A DNA stretch of 64,000 bases from Strigamia acuminata. Lineage: Eukaryota > Arthropoda > Chilopoda > Geophilomorpha > Linotaeniidae. The position numbers and the translations under genes are program-made. Below are positions 1 to 13,400 of this stretch, piece after piece. Under the pieces are notes generated by a model. The model was given only the letters and a program-made list of their open reading frames with translations. It had not been told where the DNA came from and searched no databases. Each line of letters starts with the position of its first letter. The stretch's first letter is position 1. The stretch covers positions 52,335,162 through 52,399,161 of the forward strand of contig OX442314.1 of the NCBI GenBank assembly GCA_949358305.1, given 5' to 3'.

Positions 1-1044
1 CACGGTCTGAGCTCGGAGGGGGAAGTGTTGTGACCCGACTGGACCGGGGTCAACGAAGAGTTTCTCTCGTGACCTCGTTTCGGGTGTAAGGGGAGCCGCA
101 AGCGCGTCTCCCTTCCCTCAGTGCATTGACATCTAGTCAATGGACAGGCGTCTGCCCTGAGGGAGTGGGGATGGCTCGTCCACCCCACCATTGGGTGATT
201 CCGGTCACCTGTCAACCCCGCTTTGTGCAAAGGAATGTGCCTTGCACTGAGCGGGCAGAACCAACACAACCATCAAACGAGAAACACACGTAAACCCGTC
301 GTCCTACAAGATCAGGCCCAAGTAAATATACTGGGATTGACCAAGGACAAAGGACAATTTACCGTGAGTACGTTTGGTCAGTGTCAAACTCCGCAGAGTA
401 ACCTGCGAGATAAGATTACCACACTATTTTAGCACACCAGCTAGAAATAGTAAAAACCACTCCAGTTTAGCGAGTTGTGCAGACAAACGGTCGCACAAGC
501 CTAAACTGCAGTAAAACCACGACGAGCGTTCCCGCCGCTGTGTGACCGCCGGGAGCCAGAAGAGTCCGCCGCTGTGTGATCGCCGGACACCACACAAAAA
601 CCTAGACAACAGCCCGAAGTAAGCCTTTTAACTAAGCATTCACTCGCGCCCGACCAGCGTGAGCCCGAAGGACCAGCCAGAGACGAGCCGAGGACGCCAT
701 ATTGCCACGCCGGCCCAAGACGACACCACGTTGCCACAACGAGGACGCCATCTTGGACACGACCGAGACAACAGACGACCTCGCCGATTCCAGCCAGCTT
801 TCATCATACCTTTACCTTTCCATTTCCCTTCACCCATTCCGATTTACCTTTTACCTACCTTTTATATATATATATATATAAGATATATCTGTACATTGTC
901 CCACAGAATAAATCTATATTATATTTTACCTTTTATATCTGTGTAATCATTTCTTTGGGTAAACCGCTTGAGCAAAGCGGTAGTGAGTTAGTCGAATTAA
1001 GTAATCAACCCACGAGTTAGCGACGGTTAGAGTGGAGCGCGACA
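1..1044 (+). mobile_element. 3' LTR (26-1044) and polypurine tract of a Gypsy element entering from the left
   Basis: The LTR runs from TGTTGTGACC at 26 to GCGCGACA ending at 1044. It is the same family as the solo LTR at 57582-58581, where a 4-bp target duplication fixes both ends. Bases 11-25 are purine-rich (GGAGGGGGAAG directly before the LTR), like the polypurine tracts of elements B and C in this window. This is therefore best read as the 3' LTR of an element whose body lies outside the window. The LTR contains a (TA)n run near 865-885 and an AATAAA near 907. Two small hairpins at 530-554 and 564-588 share a loop (see findings). No internal coding sequence is visible in 1-25. Confidence 0.8.
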
Positions 1045-1303
1045 CAGTTGGAAACGCATTTCACAATTTCCAGGACTTTGTACCTTGTGTCGTGTTTGAA
1101 AAAATAGTTTTTTGATAGCCAGAACTATCTCTTTAATCCCCTGATACAACACGTGTTTCCAAAGTCACCAAAAATGGAAATGATTCAACGGGATTGGATT
1201 TCGGAAATGATTGAATTTTGATTAAAATAGTAGATAGTCTATCTAGTTTTTCCTCTGATTTATGCTGTTTTGCATTTCAGTCGACATTATTCCATCCGAC
1301 AAG

Positions 1304-2621
<1,318 letters not shown>

Positions 2622-2699
2622 TTGCAAATTTTTATTTTTATTTTTTTATTTTTTTTATTTATTTTATGTACCATTGACCAACAGATCTGTGAAATAAAT

Positions 2700-3139
2700 T
2701 TTCTTTCTTGTATTTCTGCACTTTAATTTTTGAGCTTGGTTAGGTTTCAGTCAACATGGCGACCGGGCACCCATTTCATTAGATCAAAATGGAAATGGTA
2801 CTAGTGGTAGATTGGAATGCACGTTTACAATACCGATATTATTTGTTTTACCTATGTGGAAACTGAGAAATCGTATTTACAAACAGAAAAAAACAAATGA
2901 TTTGGAAATTCAGCAGAAACAGCATCGCACATGCAATTTAAAACGACGAAAACAAATGACAAATTGAAAGAAAATAACTTCTTGAAAATTAAAAATAAGA
3001 ATTCTTTTATTTTAGGTCTGTAATAATTAATAGAGTGACAAAAATGCATTTTTTTTGAAAATGTTTTTCATTTATCAATTTCATGTCTGTCTGGATGACC
3101 AAAATACATTTTTTTTTTATAAATCTGCACATATCATTT
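2700..3139. other. AT-rich intergenic DNA, nothing recognised
   Basis: Downstream flank of cathepsin L. It has homopolymer runs but no convincing exon, RNA gene or terminal repeat. Confidence 0.5.
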
Positions 3140-3310
3140 TTAATCAAATTGAATAATGCTACACTCTTGTATTCGAATGCAGGCTTACAACTCTAAATGA
3201 TTTGTCAGTGAATGCTACACTCTTGTATTCGATGCAGGCTTAGAACTCCAAATGATTTGTCAGTGAATGTACACTCACACGTTCGAATGCAGGCTTACAA
3301 TACCCAAACG
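3140..3310 (+). repeat. Short tandem repeat, about 55-60 bp unit, three diverged copies
   Basis: The unit runs roughly from TTGTATTCGAATGCAGGCTT through AATGATTTGTCAGTGAATG and recurs three times. The last copy leads into the larger duplication at 3269. A related GCTTACAATAC motif recurs at 61615-61735. Confidence 0.7.
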
Positions 3311-4390
3311 ATTTGTCACCGTTATCCCAGAATAAATGCATAAACAGGGAGAAATCTTAACCAAAATAAACCATCGTCTCAAAATCCTATCTAAATCCAG
3401 TTCCTAGGTTTAGCGTGGATATAATTTTTAACAAATAAGATCGAAAAACAATGATGATTCTGAAAACTAATGAATACATAAAAATAAATGAACTCAAGAA
3501 AAATCATTAGGTGAAAATGGAATGCGCAATGAGTCTAATGACACTGACTATGAAGAAATGTTAACTTGAATCAAACCATCGACTCGCAATCCAGCCTTAA
3601 TTTAGTTCCTCGGTTATTCATTGATCATACAGTGTGTAAATACGAGAAAAATACCACAGGAAATTGCGACAAATACCGAACAGAAAATGCTTCGATGCGA
3701 GAAGAAAACATAAAGGCATCCAATGAGAAGGTGAAGTCTACGGGGTTTACGTTCTAAAAAACACGAGTTTGTGATAAAAGTAGAAGCAATCTTCAAACTA
3801 CTCTACGATCTTATGGATTTGTGATTGAATGCAACACTCACATGTTCGAATGCAGGCTTACAACACCCAAACGATTTGTCACCATTATCACAGAATAAAT
3901 GAATAAACGGGGAGAACTTTTAACCAATTCGAACCATCGTCGCAAAATCCTATCTTAATCATCCTATCCTAATCCGGTTCCTTGGTTATGTGTGGATATA
4001 ATTTTTAATAAATACGATCAAAAAACAATGATAATTCTGAGAATTAACAAACACAAAAATTTCACGAATTCCAGAAAAAACATGCGATGAAAATGACACT
4101 TTGGACCATGAAGAAATGTTAACTCGACCCCCAATCCAGCTTTAGTGTCGTACCTCGGTTACTCGTTGATTATATACGGTACTGTATAAATACGACGGAA
4201 AAACCACGGGAAATTGCGGCAAACACCGAACAGAAAACGCTTTGATGCGAGACGAAACAACGGCTCAAGACCAAGACACCTAACGAGAAAGTGAAGTCTA
4301 CGGGGTTTACATTCTTGAGAACACGAGTTTCTGATAAAGGTAGAAGCAATCTCCAAACTCCTGTACTATCTTTCGGATTTCGTTCTTTAG
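3269..4390 (+). repeat. Diverged tandem duplication of about 560 bp (3269-3830 and 3837-4390)
   Basis: Both halves begin with a TTCGAATGCAGGCTTACAA block and run in parallel through GAAGAAATGTTAACT and GTGAAGTCTACGGGGTTTAC to GTAGAAGCAATCT. Many substitutions and small indels separate them. Neither half holds a convincing reading frame. The longest minus-strand frame (4170-4541) is not shared by the other half. Confidence 0.75.
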
Positions 4391-4489
4391 ATTTTCGACA
4401 GATAACATGTAATTCCTGCAAAAAAATAAAATTTATATATTTAATCAAATAAATTTCATTAATAAATGTAAAGATAGAAAACGGGTTAC

Positions 4490-5390
4490 AATAACTGGCG
4501 CGGAATGAATGAGCGCGGAAAGAAATTCCGCGCTTATTCATTCGCGCTTATTCAGTTCTCGGCTGATCATTCCGCGCCTGTTCAGTTGTGGTAATGAGAA
4601 TTCCGCGCTCAGGCAATTCAAGAACTGAATAAGCGCGGAATGGTGTTCTGTAAATAATTCCGCGCTTAGTCAGTTCTTGAATTGCCTGAGCGCGGAATGG
4701 TGTGCTGTAGAAAATTCCGCTAGGAGACAGGAGGGGGCTTCACTGCAATGAGCGTTTGTTCAATTTTCGTCGTAATTTGCTGATTTCTTCCTCTTAACTA
4801 AATTTAATGAGAAATATAAGGACGCCAACGTTTTCAGCGGCAGATTACAGATAGGATTCATGTGTTAAATATTCCTAAAGGTCAATTTTGAAAATTAGAT
4901 TGGACATAGGGGGGGGCCAACTTAACGAAGGTCACTAATTGGACGAATCGTGTCGTTAAACGAACATTTTTCAACTGTGAGAATTTTGGTTGAAAAAACG
5001 TCCAAAATTGACTTTAAAAGCCTAAAAACCACAAAAATAAGTAAATTCGATTGGAAAACAACAAATTAAAAACTTGTATTGCTTTTCGTATTCCGCGCTT
5101 ATTCAGTTCCAACTTTTGTCCAAATTCCGCGCTAATTCAGTTCCAAACTTTGTCCAAATTCCGCGCTAATTCAGTTCCAAATTTTAACAAATTCCGCGCT
5201 AATTCAGTTCCAAATTTTAACAAATTCCGCGCTTATTCAGTTGCCAATGTTGGCATTCCGCGCTAATTCAACAATTGAATTCAAAATTCCGCGCTTATTC
5301 ATTCCGCGCCAGTTCAATTTACTGAAATAACGGGTCTGTAAAAAAATTAATTCCGCGCCAATTCATTTCGCGCCAGTTATGAATCCCCAT
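4490..5390. mobile_element. Non-autonomous repeat element with GCGC-type subterminal motif array and inverted ends
   Basis: The ends look like inverted repeats: ATAACTGGCGCGGAATGAAT near 4492 and its near-complement at 5362-5389. Between them the motif CCGCGCTTATTCAGTT and variants occur in both orientations. At 4500-4730 they form nested palindromes. At 5093, 5127, 5161, 5194, 5227, 5258, 5289 and 5304 they form a direct array with mostly 31-34 bp spacing. The centre (4730-5050) is unremarkable AT-rich DNA. There is no coding capacity, and I could not identify a target duplication. Confidence 0.6.
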
Positions 5391-5603
5391 AGAAAACCGA
5401 TTCAAACTCGAGAGCTTTAAAATGTCGTCACCAGTCTGCACTGCCATGTGGAATGATTACATAGATTGATTCGAATGCCCCACCTATCCAACCAGATTCA
5501 TCGACAGTTTATCAGTCATGGCTCATATTTGAGCTACCACGTTTTTTACAATTTTATTCCAAAAATTATTCCAATAAAATTTTTAATTTTTTTTTTTGTC
5601 AAC

Positions 5604-5825
5604 AGTTTCTATAGAAATAACGATTCTGTTTCTGGTGTCAGGTTTGACAGTCATTGGGTGCAGTTAATTCTACCTTAGCTGCTTTTCTAATGTTTTATTT
5701 AGGCATGCAAAGCAACTAAGGTAGAATTAACTGCAGCCAATTGGGTGCAGTTAATTCTACCTTAGCTGCTTTGCATGCCTAAATAAAACATTAGAAAAGC
5801 AGCTAAGGTAGAATTAACTGCACCC
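5604..5825. mobile_element. Left part of a long palindromic (foldback) element interrupted by Gypsy element A
   Basis: The inner 5657-5825 is a near-perfect hairpin built from GTGCAGTTAATTCTACCTTA and its complement. The outer arm 5604-5656 is the reverse complement of 19510-19567, on the far side of element A. Removing element A and one copy of its ACCC duplication restores a continuous inverted repeat, so this element is older than element A. Confidence 0.8.
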
Positions 5826-7503
5826 TATGACGGTTACGTCATAATGACTAAATTCGTCGTTAGATGGCGCTTTCTACTTTTAGCGGTAGATTTAACCAGA
5901 ATAGAGGATTTAGTGTTAAAACCACATAAAACTGAGTTTTATGTGAAGCTAACAGTTTGTCCTTATATATTTATTAATCTAGAGACATATTGGATCGTTT
6001 ATGACATTATTCAGAGAATATATCATAAACCCAAGTCGAAGGATTACTCACCCTTGCGCACCTGCACCAATTATGGACACCCTGTGGATTTGAGTCAAAG
6101 ACTTAATCCAAATTGTGTCCCCGCTATCCAGTTCCTGTCCTGACTTAGGAGAGAGCTAAGTCCTGGGTATCCAGTTCCTGTTTAACATCTGGAAGTCATC
6201 TAATTAGGCAAGTGACTTCAGTATCCAACCTTTACACTCAGTGATTGGAGGGATTCTGAGGACTCGTGTCCCCATTGGAGTATTGGAAGTTCTATTGTGC
6301 TCTAAGAGCATATATTCCTTCGCAACCGGAAATACAACGCTCTTGTCATGATATTTGTTGAACACTTACTTACTTGAGCCCGCATATATATTTATATGCA
6401 TTCCCCGCCTTAAATGGTGCTGCTTACCATGACCTGTGGTGAAATGCGGATTGTTGCAAGACAATCTTTGGGTGCTATTGAAACGATGGCGCATCACCAG
6501 CCTTTGACTGAGGTTGACGCTACGGATAATGTTGTGTTCCGTGAGTACGACCCTGGATGAGGAAACCTCCATCCTTGTCTGTGGTCATGACCATCCGGAC
6601 TGGCGAGGAATCAGGCCTGGACGGGCATTTAGTACTCGCTAGGCTAGGTGACGCCGCGGGATTGGGCGATGGATGATGTTTGCCGCCAAATCCTGTGAGG
6701 CAGACGGCGACTGTGTGATCGCGAGGATACCGGGCTGAGCGATGGATGACGTTTACCGTTCGGACCCGGTAGGATTTCATATTTGTACTTTTACAGTTTG
6801 GATTTGGTCAACTCAGTTGTATAAATCATTTCATCGTATCATGATGTAAAACAAAGTTTTACTCACGATAAAGAACTCGATCAACACAGAACCAGAAGTA
6901 AACATTGCAGCAAACAAATGATAACCAAATTTGCTTGTTGTAATCCAGATGACAACATAATGACATTTGACTCACGACATATACTCATCGAGTTATGTGT
7001 GACGCCTGATTGTCATTAATCCCACATGATGAATCATTTACGTCATACTTGATAACAAAAGTATGCGTAATCCAAGCAGTATAACAGCAATACTCTATGC
7101 AAATATCTTAGATATTTACATGAGATTGTGACAATGTGGAATAAGTCAACCGCACAGCCTCGGATACCGCCATTACAGAACCGAACCAGAGACCAGTCAG
7201 CCCGACGATAGATGACATCTTTTCTTCATGCGAATACGATGTATTGACCCATCTATTTCGGAGCCAAGGACACCAATCGTATTATCACTGGCCATCTTTG
7301 TAGGCCATTTTATTTATATAACGGAGTTATACTAAATAAATGTCATATGATTTGAGAAAAACCACGACTCCATTTTATTTACACTGTTGCAATAATTCAC
7401 TTTCATTTATTGTTAAACTTGCTCTCGTGAGCTTTTAGTAGTTTGACATAGCTTTTCTCGACCAAGTATTGTTAGATATTTGCGCCGAAAGAACATTGTC
7501 ACA
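5826..7503 (+). repeat. 5' LTR of element A
   Basis: Near-identical to 17832-19509. It begins TATGACGG rather than the usual TG, and ends TTGTCACA. The related solo LTR at 46597-54106 begins TGTGACGG in the same orientation, so the second base has probably changed in this lineage. The LTR contains a 10-bp-stem hairpin near 5925-5945 (CACATAAAAC with its complement). Confidence 0.92.
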
Positions 7504-7505
7504 CG

Positions 7506-7523
7506 TGGAGGTTCCACCGAGAT
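7506..7523 (+). promoter_or_regulatory. Primer binding site, complementary to tRNA-Gln 3' end
   Basis: TGGAGGTTCCACCGAGAT starts two bases after the 5' LTR. It is the complement of the conserved eukaryotic tRNA-Gln 3' end (ATCTCGGTGGAACCT plus CCA), as I know that tRNA. The match covers all 18 bases. Confidence 0.8.
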
Positions 7524-8324
7524 AGGTTGCAAGATTTGAAAGTTGAATTTTAGTGAGTGTAAAAGAATGAAAATTTTCTGCCAGTATTTCTTAGAAATAT
7601 TAAAGAAGGACTAACAAGAATGTTTTGTTCGAATTTTTCCTGTCTTTTGCAAGGCTTGAATCATTTACCATCCCTCTGCTATTTAATATTTCCAAGAAAT
7701 ATTAGATAAAAGAGGCAAGGGGGAAAATTCCTATTTCCTTTCTCAACACGAAGAAGGGTGAAACCACAGGAGATCTTCCAAGAAAGTGAATGTCCGGTTA
7801 AGAATGCACAGGTGACTAACGTCAACTGTGTCACTCCTTGTCCATCCAACCCATTCGCGGAAAAGACAATAGGCCTGGATTAGGACGATTATCGAGTTTG
7901 ACGCGAGAAGTGGCCATTGCTTCCTTGCAACCCGACTGACCAAGACGTCTCCAGACCGTTCCTGTGTGCCACCATCCTTTGTGACCATTTGACCAGTTTT
8001 CGAGCCGTTTAGCTGTAAAGTTAAGTAGTATTTCGATTATCATTAGTTTAAGCGTGTTCTTATAAACGCCAGTTTAAAACTAAAGTGTATTTTGCAGTTA
8101 TTAGTGAGTTTAAGTGTGTTCTTTCTACACACCAGTTTAACGTAAATCTTACATTCAGTGTAGCGTTTAGTACAAGAAGTAGTTAGACGAATATATTATC
8201 GATATATTCTTCCTTCCGCTAGTTGAGTTCTTTTGTAATTACCTTTTTTGTAGAAAAAGTGATTACGTTCGTGCATTTAGACAGATTAGTTAAGTTAAGG
8301 ATTTCAGCGCTAGAAACGTTAGCT

Positions 8325-10375
8325 ATGCCTCGTAGTCACCCCGAATTGTTCGCTTCCATGAGCCAAGGCGCTGAAAACGACAACCACCATTCTTCGGATG
8401 ATTCTGACGACGAGGGAAATCCTCGAAACGTGGCCTACGGCCTGAGAACGTATTGCCGCCATTTCAAGTTAGACGCTATACGCTTCGCCATGCTGGCAGA
8501 AGCTAAGCAGTACGTAGCTTTGAATCAACCTCCTGAAAGTTCACTGAACCACTCAGCCACTTCGCCCGATGAATTGATCTTGAATAGGGGGAAATCAAGT
8601 GGGAATGCACCTATTACTTATGTGCAACCACGGGACTTACCCTTACCTCGAGAAAATTTGTCACCTCAAGATAATAATCCTCTCCCGCCACGTGTGTCTA
8701 CACCAATTAGGCCCGTTTCACAGGCCGTTGGAGGAAACACAAACGGCGATGCAGGGTTAGATTTATCGATAAGGGGGAGTCCGACGGAACCCCCGTCGAT
8801 CTTACGGACAGATAATCAAAAATCGCAAGGTAGGCGTCACTCAGTGTCGCCTACTCGATATAGGTTAACTGGTCCCCCAGTCACCGAAAGAGTGGTTTTC
8901 AACTCAGATCAAGATCTTTCTCGATCAAACACTCGTCACAGAGAGGAACAGCTCCAACTGACTTGTCGCCAAATAACCAATGGTGGTCAAGATCGCAGTG
9001 AGCGAGCTGAGGACACTCGGCAACAGCCAACTCGTCGGAACCGCTTGGTCAGAGACCACAACAGTTCACGGCAAACGCTACTCAACAATCTAACGGCGAA
9101 GATTTTTATAATCATGATAACGGTCCTCAAACCAATCATGGTTATAATTCTCCGAGCCAAGGGGGACGAAGGAGTTCGACAACTCCTCCCCCCTTTGTTC
9201 GCCCTCGCCCAAATTTTTGACCTATCTCTCCGCACGGACTGAGAGGCAATAGACGTAACGACTCGGACCAAAATTCAAATTTTGCGCCAAGTCTTTCGCG
9301 GGAAAACTTGACCGCCATTATTCAGGGGTTGACGGGTCAACCCCCAAGGAATGAGTCCAATTATCGGCGCAACATCTGTAAGGGATTAGACATCCCTGCA
9401 TTTGAAGGCCGGCAAGAGGACGTAGCAAGATTTTTAGAGATTACTAAATCTGTCGCTAGCTTAAAGAGAGTTCCACTTGACGAGATGATCCATGACGTAG
9501 TACCCGGCTACCTACTTGGACATGCTCAAACGTGGTACAAAAAAGAATCGCATCGCTTCTTGAGTTGGGATATTTTCGAGGATGCGTTCTTAGAGCGCTT
9601 CGATCTAGTTCCTCTCACCAGAGCGCGACGGTTACGTAACGTAATTCAACGAACCGACGAAAGCCTTTATGACTTTCTCTTGCGGTTTTCACAAGCTCAA
9701 GGGAAAGTACCTGAAGGCAGTCAAGAGGGAGTGACACATCTATACGACAATATCACCCCCGAAAGCTTCGCTCTTTTAGTTAACAAAGGGCTTTATGGAA
9801 AGAAGACGGTCGACGAAATTATTCATTTCGTCGGTCGCCATCGCTGTATGTTCGAGACGAGAGCGCAACACACCGCGCGTCTCAAATACGATAATAGAGA
9901 CAAGACTTCGGCAAATACTCCCGTAAATGCCAAAGACAGTCGTTTTCCAAATAAAGCCGCTCTTCGAGCTTCCAAGGTTGATTACCCGTCTATGACTGGT
10001 AATGAATCTAAAAGCGAAGAGGAACCGGAGAGTGAAGATGATATGGAGAGATTATTCACCACTTATACGGAAAATAAAACGAGCAAGTGTTTTTATTGCC
10101 ATGAAACTGGGCATTTCAAACGTGAGTGCCTTAAGTGGCTAAATAAGAACAAGATGGGTGATGGCGCTAAGCGCCCAAACCCTTCCAACACCTTGTCGGA
10201 AGAGAATAAACGGCCTAAACCGAATTGGGTCACCGTCGACTTACTAGACAACAAGCTAGGAGCATTTCAGTCAAAAATGCAAAGCACGATGACTGAATTG
10301 TTATCTAAATATCTGCCACCACCCACAGCCGCCCCAACTCCATCTATTGAGAAAAAAGAAACGTCAAAAAACTAG
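8325..10375 (+). pseudogene. gag of element A, one frameshift and one internal stop
   Basis: The structural polyprotein likely starts at the ATG at 8325. The first frame is open to about 9050. Gag-like reading then continues in another frame that meets a TGA near 9220. After that the frame is open from 9308 to a TAG at 10373-10375. The region is Ser, Gln and Pro-rich in the first half. A retrotransposon Gag capsid-like segment spans about 9370-9900. A CCHC zinc knuckle (CFYCHETGHFKREC) lies near 10087-10130. The gag end carries the slippery site for pol. The break near 9050 and the TGA make it non-functional as written. Confidence 0.8.
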
Positions 10376-10406
10376 TACAGGGGGTTGTGACTGTATCCCA
10401 ACCCCC
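10366..10406 (+). promoter_or_regulatory. Programmed -1 frameshift signal between gag and pol (element A)
   Basis: The heptamer A AAA AAC sits in the gag frame at 10366-10372, directly before the gag stop codon. After a 7-nt spacer, GGGGGTTG (10380-10387) can pair with CAACCCCC (10399-10406) as an 8-bp stem with an 11-nt loop. The -1 frame after the heptamer is open into pol. Confidence 0.8.
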
Positions 10407-13400
10407 CACTAATAATTGCTTCCTTCCTTTCTCTGAGTTCACTGATGATTTGTTTTCTCCTCGAAGAGTTGAAATACCAATTATAGACGAACTGGCCGAG
10501 GTATTAGGCCAACTAGAACTTTCCGATGAATTAATTCCGATCCGAGATCGCGCAACTAGTTCCTCCGGAGGAGTTCAGGAAGGTATTGACTCTATGACGA
10601 AACAAATGGAGCGCATGACTATCTTTAAAGGTCAGTGGAATCGTAAAAAATTCTGCAACCTCAAAAGATTACACCATGGAGACTCTGTCGAATTGGTAAA
10701 CGCAGTAAATGGTCGGACTTCCGATACACCTAGAATGCGAATTGAGATAGGGGGACTCACCTATAACGCATTGATGGATTCCGGAGCTACTCAATGCTTC
10801 ATTGGGGCACAGCTTTTGTCTCAGACAAGGGCCCCCAGTGATTATATACAGGAGTGTCCCCGAGGAATGCGAGTCTGCACAGTGGGAGTGGATCATCGAC
10901 CCATTGGACAAATCACTCTGTGTGTCAAATGGGGAGACGAGAAACAGTTTACACCCATTAACTTTGTCGTACTGAAAGAAAATGTGTGCGATCTCAAAAT
11001 CGGCCATAATTTCATGCGGCGAACGGGCATCAACTTAAACCCCATGCGGGCAGTATTCACCTGCGACAGGCTGCCTGGCTGGACCGCGCCTTACGAAATC
11101 GGAGATTTCGAGAGCACACTGGCCGGGTTACATACACTCGCCGTTGGCGAAACAGAGACTCACACACCAGAAAACTGGGCCGATTTATTAGTCCTAGACT
11201 GTGACGGCTCAGACGAACAAAAGGAACAACTTCGGGCTGTAATTTTAGAGGCTAGAAATGCACTTCGCGACGAAGTCGGTTGTACGCATTTGGCCACACA
11301 TAGCATTACTTTTAAAAAGGATGCTAAGTGGAAAATTCAGCCATATCGAATGTACAACCCCCAGAAGAAAGCGATCATGACTCGTTTGGTCGAGGAACTA
11401 GAGGCGGACAACCTGATTGAACCCGTGATAGGCTCCTGTCCATACGTTAGTCATCCCGTCATCGTTGCAAAACCTGGCGGGAAATACCGCCTGTGTATTG
11501 ACTATCGTTGGCTGAATGCCATAACGGAGGTGGACGCAATTCAGATGCCTAGCATCGACTTGCTCATCCATCATACCAATCACGCGAAGTATTTCTCCTC
11601 TCTGGATTTAACCAAAGGATACTACCAAATGGCGATGAATGAAGCTGACAAAAAGAAAACCACTTTTTACACCCCTAAGGGGAAGTTTCAATTCAAGCGC
11701 ATGCCGTTTGGTCTATGTAACGCTCCAAGCTCCTTTCAGCATTTGATGACTCAAGTGATGGGAGAAGCTCTACACGAACACGTTTTAGTTTACCTGGATG
11801 ACCTGATAATTTTCTCAGAAAATTGGGAGGACCATGTTAAACATGTAAAAGACGTATTGGAGAGATTAGATAAAGCCAATCTGACGGTTAATAAATCCAA
11901 AACCAAGTTGGGACGAACGTCACTAAAGTTTTTGGGTCACCTCATTACACCCGAAGGGTTAATGGCGGACCCAGATAAGTTAGTGTCAGTAAGAAAGTTT
12001 CCTACACCAACGTGCTCTAAGGATATCCAACGCTTCCATGGTTTGGCAAACTTTTTTCGTAAATTTATACCAAATCATGCGGAGATTGCGTTACCTTTAA
12101 CACGTATGATGCACACCAATGCTGTCTTCGACTGGGGCGAAGAGCAAGAAGCAGCTTTCAATCAAATAAAAGATATTCTGTGTGATGAGCACCAAGTGCT
12201 TCACATGCCGGATATGCTGAAACCTTTCGTAGTCATGACAGACGCGTCACATACGGGACTCGGTGCCGTGTTGTGCCAAGACGTCAATGTATTTAACGAA
12301 AGGACACAGAAGTGGGTTCCTTCGCCAAAACCTGTTGCTTATGCAAGCAGAGTTCTGCGAGGGGCGGAAGTTCGCTATTCAACACCGGAGTTAGAGTGTC
12401 TAGCTGTAGTGTGGGCCATAGATCGCTTCAGGCCTTACCTAGAGTATACTACGTTTACTCTAGAGTCAGATGCACAAGCACTTGGCTGGCTCATGTCAAC
12501 GCCTGAACCATCGGGACGTTTTGGCCGTTGGGCGGTCAAAATTCAGTGCGGCGCCTTTAAAATAGTGTTCCGAAAGGGTGCTATGAATCAAGTTGCGGAC
12601 GCACCGCTCTCAGCCTTAGACACACCTGTTACTGACTACCTGGAACCGGAGGAAATTCATCAATTTTTCCCGACTTGGGTAGGCAACAGGAACACGAGTG
12701 TTGTCCCGGACGAGCTCCCACATCCCTTTCTCGCCAACGTTAATGTTCGTTTTGATGATTTCTCCGAGTTCAATGAAATCGAAGATTTAATTGATCTTGG
12801 AGAAAAGGGGGAAGGAGTAGATAGAAAGGAAACTCTTTTTAGCGCCCTAACCGACGTGCTGAACGAAGTCCCGCCAACGCGTGCAGAAATCGTAGCAGAA
12901 CAGCTAAAAAATGCTTTTTGTAATAGAATTTTAATTTATTTAAAATCTAACGAAAAGAAACGAAAAGAATACACTGACCAAGAATGGATTATGTCCATTC
13001 AAAGTTACTGTCTCGACGAGAGCGGAGAAGATGGCAGCAGGATGCTCATCTGTTTCCAACCAACTTTTGAGGAGGAACTCAATGACTCGGGAAACGGGTT
13101 CAAGGCGGTAGTTCCTCGATCTCTCGTGAGACGAGTACTATTTGCATGCCACGGACATCCACTCAGTGGACACGCGGGCATGAGCAAAACGTTGGACAGA
13201 GCGAAACAAACATATTTCTGGCCTAAAATGAGCAAAGACACTAGACATTATGTCCGGGGCTGTGCTCACTGCCAACAATATAAACCTGGCCAACATCGCA
13301 AGCGCAGGGCACCTTACACGCCTCATAACATGACGACGCCCTGGGAGGAAATTTGCATTGACTTGATGGGCCCGAAACCCGCAGGTCGATCGCAATTACA

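Noticed and set aside
5093-5304. CRISPR-like regular repeats
   Set aside because: Eukaryotic context, repeats are partly inverted and spacers are themselves similar; fits a transposon subterminal array.
7506-7523. tRNA-Gln gene fragment
   Set aside because: Only the 18-nt complement of the 3' end is present, at the LTR border, as expected for a primer binding site.
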